Program-made: the position numbers and the translations under genes
Assembly (NCBI RefSeq): GCF_000333015.1
Contig: NZ_BANT01000031.1
Coordinates: 1 to 41,227 of the forward strand
DNA: 41,227 bases
Origin: Gordonia hirsuta DSM 44140 = NBRC 16056
GTDB taxonomy: Bacteria > Actinomycetota > Actinomycetes > Mycobacteriales > Mycobacteriaceae
Direction: 5' to 3'
Notes under the pieces: generated by a model
Databases searched by the model: none
Told to the model about the DNA's origin: nothing
Seen by the model: the letters and a program-made list of their open reading frames with translations, nothing else
Part shown: piece after piece, positions 7,643-16,990 of the stretch
How the letters are laid out: every line of letters starts with the position of its first letter
Position numbering within the stretch: the first letter of the stretch is position 1

Positions 7643-8215
7643 GTGTCGAACGGCAGTCCCGGGTCCGCCCCGCCGCTGGTGGCTGCTGCCCACCGGCTGG
7701 CCGAGTCCGGCGAACTGCGCAGCGGCATCCTGGCGATCGACGGCCCCTCGGGCAGCGGGAAGAGCACCTTCGCCGATGCGCTGGCCGCACGATTGGCCGA
7801 ATTGGGCCGGCCGCCGCTGCTGATCCGGACCGACGACTACGCCACCTGGGACGATCCGGCCTCCTGGTGGCCGGAACTGGAATCGGATGTGCTCGCGCCC
7901 TTCGGTCGCAGCCACGACGTCACCTACCGGCCGCGCACCTGGTATGACGGCGCCGCCCACCCCGGACCCGTGCAGCATCTGCGGTGGGCGCCGCTGATGA
8001 TCCTGGAGGGCGTCACCGCTGCCCGGCAGGCGATCAGCAGCCGGGTGGCGCGCGCCCTGTGGATCGACGGACCCGATGCGCCGCAGCGGCTCGAGCGTGC
8101 GGTCGGCCGGGACGGGGAGGATCAGCGCGAACTGCTGGCGGCGTGGCAGCGTTTCGAAGAGGGCTGGTTCGCTGTGGACCGCACCCGCGAGCGGTGCCAG
8201 ATCGTGCGGTACTGA
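7643..8215 (+). CDS. P-loop NTPase, uridine-kinase-like
   Basis: 190 residues from the GTG at 7643, chosen because TAGCGT sits 7 nt ahead. Walker A is IDGPSGSGKSTFAD; downstream are RTDDYATWDDPASWW, TYRPRTWYDG and MILEGVTAAR. These resemble the substrate-binding and Walker B region of uridine/cytidine kinases. Such small actinobacterial kinase-like proteins are often annotated as uridine kinases but are shorter than true Udk, so the phosphate acceptor is unknown. No membrane segment or signal peptide is seen. Confidence 0.75.
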   Translation: MSNGSPGSAPPLVAAAHRLAESGELRSGILAIDGPSGSGKSTFADALAARLAELGRPPLLIRTDDYATWDDPASWWPELESDVLAPFGRSHDVTYRPRTWYDGAAHPGPVQHLRWAPLMILEGVTAARQAISSRVARALWIDGPDAPQRLERAVGRDGEDQRELLAAWQRFEEGWFAVDRTRERCQIVRY

Positions 8216-8291
8216 GGGCCGGCAGACGCCTCGGGTGCACTGCGGCCAGCGGTCCCGCGATCGGCACCTGCGCGCGATCCGGCGATTTCCG

Positions 8292-8297
8292 TACTCT
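8292..8297 (+). promoter_or_regulatory. -10 hexamer TACTCT before the rhodanese lipoprotein
   Basis: TACTCT at 8292-8297 predicts a transcript start near 8305 and a leader of about 30 nt holding GAGAGG (8321-8326), which precedes ATG 8335 by 8 nt. Confidence 0.45.
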
Positions 8298-8334
8298 GGG
8301 AGTGTTGTCCGACTTTCGACGAGAGGCTCCCGAT

Positions 8335-8718
8335 ATGACGGTGTTTCGCAGGTTCGACGGCCTCCTGGCGGCGCTGCTACTGGGAATCGCGGTACTGGCC
8401 GGGTGCAGTACGCCGGCCGAACAGGATCCGGCCGCCGCGCTCGGCCCCGACACCACGGTCATCGATGTGCGCACCCCGGCCGAGTTCGCGCAGGGACATC
8501 TCACCGGTGCGATGAACATCGATCTGCAGTCGGCGGCGTTCGACCAGGAGATCGGCAGGCTCGACCGGTCCGGCAGCTACCTGGTCTACTGCCGGTCGGG
8601 GAACCGGTCGGCGTATGCGGCCCAGGTGATGTCGTCGATGGGCTTCACCGATGTGCGCGATGCCGGTTCGCTCGGCGATGCGGGCACGCTGACGGGGCTG
8701 GCGATCGTCGCCGAGTGA
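8335..8718 (+). CDS. Rhodanese-domain lipoprotein
   Basis: 127 residues. An N-terminal signal with lipobox VLAGC (lipidated Cys24) is followed by a single rhodanese domain, with VIDVRTPAEFAQGHLTGAMNI (42-62) and active-site loop YCRSGNRSAY with Cys86. It is therefore predicted to be an exported membrane-anchored sulfur transferase or persulfide-handling protein. ATG 8335 has GAGAGG 8 nt upstream. The stop is 15 bp from the convergent gatD stop. The physiological sulfur donor and acceptor are unknown. Confidence 0.88.
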   Translation: MTVFRRFDGLLAALLLGIAVLAGCSTPAEQDPAAALGPDTTVIDVRTPAEFAQGHLTGAMNIDLQSAAFDQEIGRLDRSGSYLVYCRSGNRSAYAAQVMSSMGFTDVRDAGSLGDAGTLTGLAIVAE

Positions 8719-8733
8719 GGTAACGGCCCCAGA

Positions 8734-9447
8734 TCAGCGGGCGGCGGCCAGCCGCTCGCGGCGCAGCTGCTCGACTTCGGGCAGTTCCAGCGGGGCGAGC
8801 GGGCTGCCGGTGGCCTGAGTCAGCAGGTAGTCGGCCAGCTCGGGGTTGCGGGCCAGTAGCGGACCGTGCATGTACGTGCCGATCACGCTGCCCTGGACGA
8901 TGCCCTCCACGGGGGTCCCGGTGCCGTTGCCGATGCCGTGGCGCACCGTGCCCAGGGGGGCGGCGTCGCGGCCCAGCGTGGTGGCCCCGCGATGATTCTC
9001 GAAACCGGTCAGCGGTGCGGTCAGGCCGTCGAGCAGGGGAGCGGTCACCAGCTCCCCGATGGCACGTTCGGCCATCGGCGAGGTGGTGCAGTCGAGCAGC
9101 CCGACTCCGGCGACCTTCTCGCCGGCAGCGGTCAGATACCAGTGGCCGAGCACCTGAATCGCCGCACAGATGGCCAGCACCGGCCGACCGGCGGCCGCGG
9201 CCCGCTGCAGGCCCGGGTGGGCGCTCAGATGCCGGGTGGCCAGCCGCTGGGCGAAGTCTTCGGCGCCGCCGAGGGTGTACACGTCCAGGGAGTCGGGGAG
9301 CTGGCCGTCGAGGGTGAGCTCGACGATCTCGGCATCCAGGCCGCGCATCCGCGCCCGCTGCCGCAGCACCAGGGCGTTGCCGCCATCGCCGTAGGTGCCC
9401 ATCACATCGGGCAGGACCAGGCCGATCCGCAGGGTCGATTCACTCAT
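8734..9447 (-). CDS. gatD: GatD, glutamine amidotransferase subunit of lipid II isoglutaminyl synthase
   Basis: 237 residues, a class I (CobB/CobQ-type) glutaminase fold. The nucleophile elbow LAICAAIQVLG has Cys94, and IGTYMHGPLLARNP has catalytic His194. With MurT it amidates the alpha-carboxylate of D-Glu in lipid II, using ammonia from glutamine. Its ATG overlaps the murT stop by 4 bp (9444-9447), which suits the obligate heterodimer. Orthologue of Rv3713, often mislabelled CobQ2. Confidence 0.95.
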   Translation of the reverse strand: MSESTLRIGLVLPDVMGTYGDGGNALVLRQRARMRGLDAEIVELTLDGQLPDSLDVYTLGGAEDFAQRLATRHLSAHPGLQRAAAAGRPVLAICAAIQVLGHWYLTAAGEKVAGVGLLDCTTSPMAERAIGELVTAPLLDGLTAPLTGFENHRGATTLGRDAAPLGTVRHGIGNGTGTPVEGIVQGSVIGTYMHGPLLARNPELADYLLTQATGSPLAPLELPEVEQLRRERLAAAR

Positions 9448-10721
9448 CGGGCACCTCCGGCCGGAGCGTCGGACTGGGAGGGCAGGGCTCCGGCCCTCTC
9501 CATCGCGATCCCCAGGTCACGGAAGGCGGTGTAGTTCGCCAGCACCTCCACCCGGCCCGGTGGACAGGAGGCGATCGCCTCCAGTGGATCGGTGATCAGG
9601 GTGTGCTCGGCGCCGGCGTACAGCAGACGCACCCCCAGATCGGCGGCGCGTTCCCCGGAGGCGATCACCTGCATGGTGTCGAAGGCCTCGAACTGCACAT
9701 CCCACAGCCAGGACAGATCTTCGCCGTCGGGGACCTGACCGTTGACCGCGATCACCAGGGAGTCGGCGCCGGTGTCGATCATCGACAGCGCCTCCTGCCA
9801 GCCGGCCGGATTCTTGGCCAGCAGCGTGCGGATCCGGTGCGGTCCGAGCTGATAGTTGCCGTACCGGCCGGCGACCTCACCGACGGTGCCCACAGCGGCC
9901 GCCGCAGCCGCGGGATCGACCCCCATCGCCACCGCGGCGGCGACCGCCTGGGTGGCGTTGGCGCGGTTGGCCCGGCCCGGCACCGACAGTCGCATCGGGG
10001 CCTGGAAACCGTTGGGGCCGTAGACGTTCTCGTCGTCGTACCACCACTGCGGGGTCGGCCGCCGGAAGGCGGGGTCGCCGGTGGAATACCAGTCCTGACC
10101 GTTGCGGACGATGGGTTCGCCGGTGCGCGGACAACTGCCGGAGTCGCCGACCCAGCCGGTCCCAGCAGCCACCCAGATCACGTCCGGGGCGTCGAAGGCG
10201 GCCGAGGTGACCAGCACGTCGTCGCAGTTGGCGATCAGCGTGGTCCCCCGGTGGCGGTCGATGCCCTCGCGGAGACGTCGTTCGATCGTGTTGATCTCGC
10301 CGACACGGTCGAGCTGATCGCGGGAGAGGTTGAGCAGCACCAGAACCTGAGGATCGGTGGCATCGCTGACGTGCGGGACGTGCAACTCGTCGACCTCCAG
10401 CGCCGCGATCGGTGCGGACCGGTCCAGTGACAGGGTGGCGATGATGCCTGCGTCCATATTGGCGCCGTCGGCCTGCGTGGCGACCGGTCCGAGCGTGGCC
10501 AGCGCCGCCGCGAGCATGCGGGTGGTGGTCGATTTCCCGTTGGTCCCGGTCACCAGGACCGTCTTGCGGCCCGCGGCCAGCCGGGACATGATCTGCGGAT
10601 CGATCTTCGCGGCGACCAGGCCGCCGATCATCGAGCCCTTTCCGCGTCCGGCAGTACGCGAAGCCCAGCGCGCGGAAGCGGCGGCCGCCAGAGCGGTCCG
10701 GGTGCGAAGTGGCAAGCGCAT
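9444..10721 (-). CDS. murT: MurT, ATP-dependent ligase subunit of lipid II isoglutaminyl synthase
   Basis: 425 residues from the ATG at 10721, where the conserved MRLPLRTRTALAAA start is seen. A Mur-ligase central domain carries P-loop VTGTNGKSTTTRM (57-69), followed by NLSRDQLDR; a DUF1727-type C-terminal domain has SWLWDVQFE, whose Asp341 is the likely partner of the GatD Cys/His pair. The segment that carries a four-cysteine zinc ribbon in S. aureus MurT here keeps one cysteine (Cys197, in SCPRTGEP) and has Thr/Pro at the other likely places (212-222). A possible -10 (CAGACT) lies 7 nt before the ATG. Confidence 0.93.
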   Translation of the reverse strand: MRLPLRTRTALAAAASARWASRTAGRGKGSMIGGLVAAKIDPQIMSRLAAGRKTVLVTGTNGKSTTTRMLAAALATLGPVATQADGANMDAGIIATLSLDRSAPIAALEVDELHVPHVSDATDPQVLVLLNLSRDQLDRVGEINTIERRLREGIDRHRGTTLIANCDDVLVTSAAFDAPDVIWVAAGTGWVGDSGSCPRTGEPIVRNGQDWYSTGDPAFRRPTPQWWYDDENVYGPNGFQAPMRLSVPGRANRANATQAVAAAVAMGVDPAAAAAAVGTVGEVAGRYGNYQLGPHRIRTLLAKNPAGWQEALSMIDTGADSLVIAVNGQVPDGEDLSWLWDVQFEAFDTMQVIASGERAADLGVRLLYAGAEHTLITDPLEAIASCPPGRVEVLANYTAFRDLGIAMERAGALPSQSDAPAGGAR

Positions 10722-10768
10722 ACCCGAGAGTCTGTCACAGCAGCAGTGGCGGGCATCGGGGCCGGTGA

Positions 10769-10774
10769 TACCGT
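10769..10774 (+). promoter_or_regulatory. -10 hexamer TACCGT, leaderless start for the esterase
   Basis: TACCGT ends 8 nt before GTG 10783, within the 61-bp gap shared with divergent murT. Confidence 0.5.
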
Positions 10775-10782
10775 CGGAACCT

Positions 10783-11847
10783 GTGAGCCGTGCAACATCT
10801 GTGAATCTGTCCGTCTTCGACCGGGCGCAGCGGGGGCTGTTCCAGGTCTTGGGAATCGTGCCCGCACCACTGCTGGGACTGGCGGCCCGGGTCACCCGGG
10901 TCAACAGCGACGGGGAGCACCTGGCCCCGGAGATGGCGCTGGTCGCGGCAGCGACGGCGAAGGTGCCCGGGATGGGACTGACCGGGCAGGGCCCGACGCG
11001 GGACCGGAAGAACCTCGACGTGGTCGGTGCGGCGATGGCCCAGAGCTTCGCGCCGTTCGCCGTGGAGGAGGACCTGATCATCGACGGTCCGTCCGGGCCG
11101 ATCGGTGCCACCCGGTACCGGATCCACGAGGGCACCCCGCGCGGGCTGATCCTGTTCATCCACGGCGGCGGCTATGTGGTCGGCAGTCGGGCCAGCCACG
11201 ATTCGGCGGCCCGCGCGCTGGCCGTGGCTTCGGGGGCCGATGTGCTGTCCATCGATTACCGACTCGCCCCGGAAGACAAGTTCCCCGCTGCCGTCGACGA
11301 TTCACTGGCCGCCTGGCACTTCGCGGTCGACAAGGCACCGGACTGGGGGATCGACCCGAACAAGATCGTCGTGGCCGGCGATTCGGCCGGCGGCTGCCTC
11401 TCGGCGGTCATCGCCCAGCAGACCCGCGGGGAGAAGGTGGTTCCGGCGCTGCAGCTGCTGATCTATCCGGTGACCGATATGGGTGGCAGCACCCCCTCGC
11501 GGAAGGAATTCGCCTCCGGCTACTTCCTGACCGGTGCCGATATCGACTACTTCACCGACCACTACCTGACCGATCCGCAGGTCGAGACGGCCGATCCGCG
11601 GGTCTCGCCCCTGCGTGCCGACGACCTGTCGGGGCTGCCGCCGGCCTATGTGGTGGTGGCCGGGTTCGATCCGCTGCGCGATGAGGGCATCGCCTATGCC
11701 GAGGCCATGCGTGCCGCGGGGGTGCCGGTGACCCTCGAACGGGCCGGTGCTCTGCTGCACGGGTTCATCAACATGGCGCTGATCTCCCCGGATGCGCGCG
11801 AGTACGTCGCCCGGATGGGCGCGGCGGTGATCGACGCGCTGGACTGA
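10783..11847 (+). CDS. Alpha/beta-hydrolase, hormone-sensitive-lipase (carboxylesterase) family
   Basis: 354 residues from GTG 10783. Oxyanion-hole motif HGGGY (127-131), nucleophile GDSAGG with Ser201, Asp296 in GFDPLRDEG and His326 in LLHGFINM: the full HSL-family triad. No signal peptide. It probably cleaves short acyl esters in the cytosol. It occupies the place of dnaQ (Rv3711c) between murT and leuA in M. tuberculosis, so it belongs to a lineage-specific insertion with the transporter downstream. Confidence 0.88.
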   Translation: MSRATSVNLSVFDRAQRGLFQVLGIVPAPLLGLAARVTRVNSDGEHLAPEMALVAAATAKVPGMGLTGQGPTRDRKNLDVVGAAMAQSFAPFAVEEDLIIDGPSGPIGATRYRIHEGTPRGLILFIHGGGYVVGSRASHDSAARALAVASGADVLSIDYRLAPEDKFPAAVDDSLAAWHFAVDKAPDWGIDPNKIVVAGDSAGGCLSAVIAQQTRGEKVVPALQLLIYPVTDMGGSTPSRKEFASGYFLTGADIDYFTDHYLTDPQVETADPRVSPLRADDLSGLPPAYVVVAGFDPLRDEGIAYAEAMRAAGVPVTLERAGALLHGFINMALISPDAREYVARMGAAVIDALD

Positions 11848-11878
11848 ACGCGACGGCCGGGGTCGGCGCAGGCGATCG

Positions 11879-11897
11879 GTAACGATTTGCTCACGAT
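11879..11897 (+). promoter_or_regulatory. MtrA-like direct repeat upstream of the BCCT transporter
   Basis: GTAACGAT, a 3-nt spacer TTG, and CTCACGAT form two octamers with 11-bp period in a locally AT-rich stretch of the 142-bp gap before the transporter. The response regulator MtrA of C. glutamicum binds octamer direct repeats spaced by 3 bp and controls betP there. The match here is by pattern only. Confidence 0.4.
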
Positions 11898-11989
11898 TCG
11901 TCTTTCCGGTGTCAACGTTTTGGCACCGCAGACCCGGCCGACCATGGTGGTGGAGAGATACGGAACCGAAGAGAATCCCTGACGAGAGT

Positions 11990-13999
11990 ATGACGACGAC
12001 ACCCGATAGCGACGATACGAACCATCCTTCGCCCGGCAAGGCGGAGGACTCCACGACGACGGCCGAAGGCACCGGCCCGCCCGGCGACCCCGCGGACGGT
12101 GCGCCGGTGGCGCAGGAGCGGCAGACCGGCCCGCTGGCCGAGATCGCCGCCGACGCCCGATCCCACCACCAGCCCACCCGGACGTTGCGGGCGCGCCCCG
12201 GACTCGACGCCGTGCCGTTGGACGACCACATCGAAGACATGGACTCCGATGAGGACATCGCGCGCAAACTGCGGAGTCAGGGTGTGCAACTCGGGGCCTG
12301 GAATCTGGCGCCCCGGGTGTTCTGGCCGGCACTGCTCCTGGTGGTGGCGGTCGTGGTGGCCGCCTCCGTCTGGCCCGACGGCACCGGCGAGGTCTTCGCG
12401 AGCATCCAGAGCTGGATCGTGGAGGAGCTGGGCTGGTACTACGTGCTGGCCATCGCGGGTTTCGTCGTCTTCATCATCATCATCGGCACCTCCAAACTCG
12501 GCGGCATCACCCTCGGGCGGGACGGGGAGAAACCCGAGTATTCGACGATGTCGTGGTTCTCGATGCTCTTCGCCGCCGGTATGGGCATCGGGCTGGTCTT
12601 CTACGGCGTCGCCGAGCCGCTGAGCTATGCCACGGTCTCCGGTAAGCCGGGCTGGGACGGCGACACCGCCCAGATCGCCGGCAAGTCGATGGCGCAGACC
12701 TTCGTCCACTGGGGACTGCATCCGTGGGCGATCTACGCCGTCATCGGTCTGGCCCTGGCGTATGCGATCCACCGCCGCGGCCGCCCGGTGTCGATTCGCT
12801 GGGCGATCGAGCCGCTGCTGGGAGACCGCGTCAAGGGCTGGGCCGGCGACATCATCGACATCCTGGCGGTGCTGGGCACCATCTTCGGTGTGGCGACCTC
12901 GCTGGGCCTGGGTGTGCAGCAGATCGCCGCGGGTATGGACGCGATCGGGTTGGTCGGCGATCCCTCGTCGCGCTGGCTGCTGATCGTGCTCATCGTCGGG
13001 ATCACCTTCCTGGCCACCATGTCGGTGGTCAGCGGCATCGGCGCCGGCATCAAATGGCTGTCGAACATCAACCTGACGTTGGCCGGCATCTTGATGGTGA
13101 CGGTGCTGGCGCTGGGCCCGACGCTGTTCATCTTCCGGAACTTCGTCGAATCGCTCGGCTACTACTTCGGCAACGTGCTGCAGATGAGTTTCGACGTGGG
13201 CGCCTTCCACGGCGACGTCGGACAGGAGTGGTACCAGTCCTGGACCATCTTCTACTGGGGCTGGTGGATTTCGTGGGCGCCGTTCGTCGGTGTGTTCATC
13301 GCGCGCATCTCGCGCGGGCGCACGGTCCGCGAGTTCGTCAGCGGCGTCCTGCTGGCACCCACGCTCGTCGGTTTCGTGTGGTTCTCGGTGCTCGGCGGGG
13401 CGGGCCTGTTCCGGCAGTTCTTCGGCAGCCGTGACCTGGTGGCCGAGGACGCCGAGAGCATCGACGCGCCCGCGACACTGTTCCAGGTGCTCGAAGCGCT
13501 GCCGCTGGGGCAGTTCTTCTCGGTGGTCGCGATCATCGTGATCGCACTGTTCTTCATCACCTCGTCGGACTCGGGCTCGCTGGTGGTGGACATGCTGGCC
13601 TCCGGTGGCCACCCGAATCCGCCGACCTGGTCGCGCGTGCTGTGGTCGCTGGTGGAGGGGGCGGTGGCGATCTCCCTGCTGCTGGCCGGTGGCCTGGCCG
13701 CGCTGCAGTCGGCCGCGCTGGCCACGGCGCTGCCGTTCTCCATCGTCCTGGTGATGATGTGTGTGGCGATCGTGCGCGGCCTGCGCTACGAGTACCGCAA
13801 ACAGGAAGCCGATCTGGCCCGCAACCGGCTGGACCGGGCCGCCGGGTACATCACCAGCGAGGTGCTGGAGGTGCTGCCGGAGGATCCACGCCTGCGCAAT
13901 TACCTCGACGACCGGATCGACTACCGCCTCAGCCGCACCAAACCGGCGACGTGGCTACGTCCGCAACGACCGCAACGGCGGGATCGACGACGCCGCTGA
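11990..13999 (+). CDS. BCCT-family betaine/choline-type osmolyte transporter
   Basis: 669 residues. A long hydrophilic acidic N-terminus (1-105) precedes twelve hydrophobic segments and a basic C-terminal tail ending in an Arg-rich run. Family marks are the Gly-rich MGIGLVFYGVAEP (198-210), HWGLHPWAIY (240-249) and the signature GWWISWAPFVGVFIARISRG (424-443) with Trp425, Trp426 and Trp429 at the aromatic substrate box. It matches Na+-coupled BetP-type carriers for glycine betaine or related osmolytes. Charged terminal domains sense osmotic stress in BetP, and both are present here. ATG 11990 was chosen for the GACGAGAG site just upstream. Exact substrate not determinable. Confidence 0.92.
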   Translation: MTTTPDSDDTNHPSPGKAEDSTTTAEGTGPPGDPADGAPVAQERQTGPLAEIAADARSHHQPTRTLRARPGLDAVPLDDHIEDMDSDEDIARKLRSQGVQLGAWNLAPRVFWPALLLVVAVVVAASVWPDGTGEVFASIQSWIVEELGWYYVLAIAGFVVFIIIIGTSKLGGITLGRDGEKPEYSTMSWFSMLFAAGMGIGLVFYGVAEPLSYATVSGKPGWDGDTAQIAGKSMAQTFVHWGLHPWAIYAVIGLALAYAIHRRGRPVSIRWAIEPLLGDRVKGWAGDIIDILAVLGTIFGVATSLGLGVQQIAAGMDAIGLVGDPSSRWLLIVLIVGITFLATMSVVSGIGAGIKWLSNINLTLAGILMVTVLALGPTLFIFRNFVESLGYYFGNVLQMSFDVGAFHGDVGQEWYQSWTIFYWGWWISWAPFVGVFIARISRGRTVREFVSGVLLAPTLVGFVWFSVLGGAGLFRQFFGSRDLVAEDAESIDAPATLFQVLEALPLGQFFSVVAIIVIALFFITSSDSGSLVVDMLASGGHPNPPTWSRVLWSLVEGAVAISLLLAGGLAALQSAALATALPFSIVLVMMCVAIVRGLRYEYRKQEADLARNRLDRAAGYITSEVLEVLPEDPRLRNYLDDRIDYRLSRTKPATWLRPQRPQRRDRRRR

Positions 14000-14033
14000 C
14001 CTGTCCTGCCCCGGCCGAACCCGGGTCATCGGC

Positions 14034-14067
14034 GAGGCCGGGGGATCTGGGAGGCCGGGGGATCTGG
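14034..14067 (+). repeat. 17-bp tandem duplication after the BCCT gene
   Basis: GAGGCCGGGGGATCTGG occurs twice head to tail (14034-14050, 14051-14067), followed by a fragment GATCTG. It is intergenic, 35 bp after the BCCT stop. Confidence 0.85.
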
Positions 14068-14094
14068 GATCTGCCGGTTGCAGAGGCAGCTGAG

Positions 14095-14340
14095 TTATCC
14101 GAAGACCGAATCGATCAGCATGTCCATGACGTAGTCCGCGCCCATATCGGGGTCTTGTGTCCACTGCGACAGGTACGGAGTCAGGCGCTCGCCGAGATCC
14201 GGCCGCAGTCGGGTGATGCCGATCTCGCCGGGAAGATTGCGAACCCGGTGCTCGACGGGGTCCTGCCCCGCTGGCGCAGCGGGACGACGCAGGGCCGCCG
14301 CCGCGGATATCGCGGTGACGGCCCTGTCGGTGATCGTTGG
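14095..14340 (-). pseudogene. Possible 3' remnant of a regulator gene (TetR-like C-terminal tail)
   Basis: Directly downstream of leuA on the same strand lies a reading frame whose last ~80 codons look protein-like, unlike the arginine/proline-rich shadows elsewhere. It ends EIGITRLRPDLGERLTPYLS, a DPDMGADYVMDML helix and IDSVFG, then stop. The helical pattern and acidic end resemble the C-terminal domain of TetR-family repressors. No DNA-binding N-terminus, start codon or ribosome site is seen; the frame runs into leuA. I read it as a truncated remnant. It may instead be chance coding. This is the only content of the 342-bp gap apart from the short repeat. Confidence 0.3.
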
Positions 14341-14341
14341 A

Positions 14342-16275
<1,934 letters not shown>

Positions 16276-16317
16276 TCAGACCCCGCCGCGGCAACCGAGG
16301 AGGAGGATGCGCTGCAC
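16276..16317 (-). CDS. leuL: Leucine leader peptide of leuA (13 residues)
   Basis: GTG at 16317 opens VQRILLLGCRGGV, then TGA at 16278-16276. Codons 4-7 are ATC CTC CTC CTC: one Ile and three consecutive Leu codons, the mark of a branched-chain attenuator. The GTG lies 6 nt after TACGAT, so the mRNA probably begins with this codon and the leader peptide is the first thing translated. The leuA ATG follows 80 nt after the leader stop. Leucine-rich leader peptides ahead of leuA are known in corynebacteria and streptomycetes; this one is short and leaderless. A competing frame (ATG at 16323) encodes Ser/Ala-rich codons and no Leu run, so I prefer this one. Confidence 0.75.
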   Translation of the reverse strand: MQRILLLGCRGGV

Positions 16318-16323
16318 ACGTGC

Positions 16324-16329
16324 ATCGTA
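16324..16329 (-). promoter_or_regulatory. -10 hexamer TACGAT of the leuL-leuA transcript
   Basis: TACGAT on the minus strand ends 6 nt before the GTG of the leader peptide, in the gap between leuA and the nitroreductase stop. Confidence 0.6.
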
Positions 16330-16374
16330 CGACAGGCGGCAGAGCGGGGCCAAACCGCTCGGGCGGTCACTGCC

Positions 16375-16965
16375 TCAGTCGAACGGGGTGTCCCAGCGGC
16401 CGGCGAAGGCGATCTGGTCCAGCGGCAGCCGTTCGCGCGGCCAGGCGTCGCGTTCCCGGATCGCTTCGGTCAGCGTCGAGGGGTCCTCGGCGAGCTTGCC
16501 GACGGCGAGGATCACCATCGAGCGGTAGCCCGGCGGAACCCCGAAGACCTCGTCGACGGCGGTCCGGTTGAAGCCGGCCATCGGGTGCCCGTTGAATCCC
16601 AGGGCCTGGGTCTGCAGCAGCATCTGGCCCAGCGCGAGTCCGGCGTCCATGGCGCCGTACTCGTGCTTGGCTGCGTCGTCGGGGTCGTCGGTGGTGGCCA
16701 GCGCGATGAATGCGGCGGCGGCCGGTGCCCAGCCGGCATTGCCGCGGTTCAACGTGGCGGTCAGCGCCTCGAAGGTGGGATCGCCGCGGCGGCCGACGAG
16801 AAACCGGACCGGCTGGATGCGGCCCCACGTCGGCGCCCAGCGCCCGGCTTCGAGGATCGCGGTGAGCTCGTCGTCGTCGATGGTGGCCGAGACGTCGTAG
16901 CCGCGAGCGCTCCAGCGTCCGGCGATCAGCGGGTGCACGGCAACGGTGGTGGTGGTCTGGGGCAT
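16375..16965 (-). CDS. Nitroreductase-family FMN protein
   Basis: 196 residues. The N-terminal RWSARGYDVSATIDDDELTAILEAGRWAPTWGRIQPVRFLVGRR is the classic nitroreductase FMN-binding start (R-S-x-R then A-R/W-A-P-S/T). DAGLALGQMLLQTQALGFNGHPMAGF and the VILAVGK strand near the C-terminus are also present. It probably reduces quinones, nitro compounds or similar oxidants with NAD(P)H. ATG 16965 stands 6 nt after TACCCT, suggesting a leaderless mRNA separate from the MFS gene 25 bp upstream. It is not part of the M. tuberculosis order at this place. Substrate unknown. Confidence 0.88.
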   Translation of the reverse strand: MPQTTTTVAVHPLIAGRWSARGYDVSATIDDDELTAILEAGRWAPTWGRIQPVRFLVGRRGDPTFEALTATLNRGNAGWAPAAAAFIALATTDDPDDAAKHEYGAMDAGLALGQMLLQTQALGFNGHPMAGFNRTAVDEVFGVPPGYRSMVILAVGKLAEDPSTLTEAIRERDAWPRERLPLDQIAFAGRWDTPFD

Positions 16966-16971
16966 GCCCTC

Positions 16972-16977
16972 AGGGTA
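16972..16977 (-). promoter_or_regulatory. -10 hexamer TACCCT, leaderless start for the nitroreductase
   Basis: TACCCT on the minus strand, 6 nt before ATG 16965, inside the 25-bp gap to the MFS stop. Confidence 0.55.
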
Positions 16978-16990
16978 GGGGAGCAGGCGC

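Noticed and set aside
8305-8337. Leaderless TTG start (8305) for the rhodanese lipoprotein
   Set aside because: TTG 8305 is in frame and 7 nt after TACTCT, but ATG 8335 has a good GAGAGG site and gives a normal signal-peptide length.
11912-13612. 566-codon frame on the minus strand across the BCCT gene
   Set aside because: The translation is a run of Asp/Arg/His/Gln-rich words with no domain. High-GC codon bias on the real gene keeps the opposite frame free of stops.
16276-16323. Alternative leuA leader frame starting at ATG 16323
   Set aside because: It encodes a Ser/Ala-rich peptide without a leucine run and its ATG overlaps the -10 region; the adjacent GTG frame fits both the promoter and the Leu codons.
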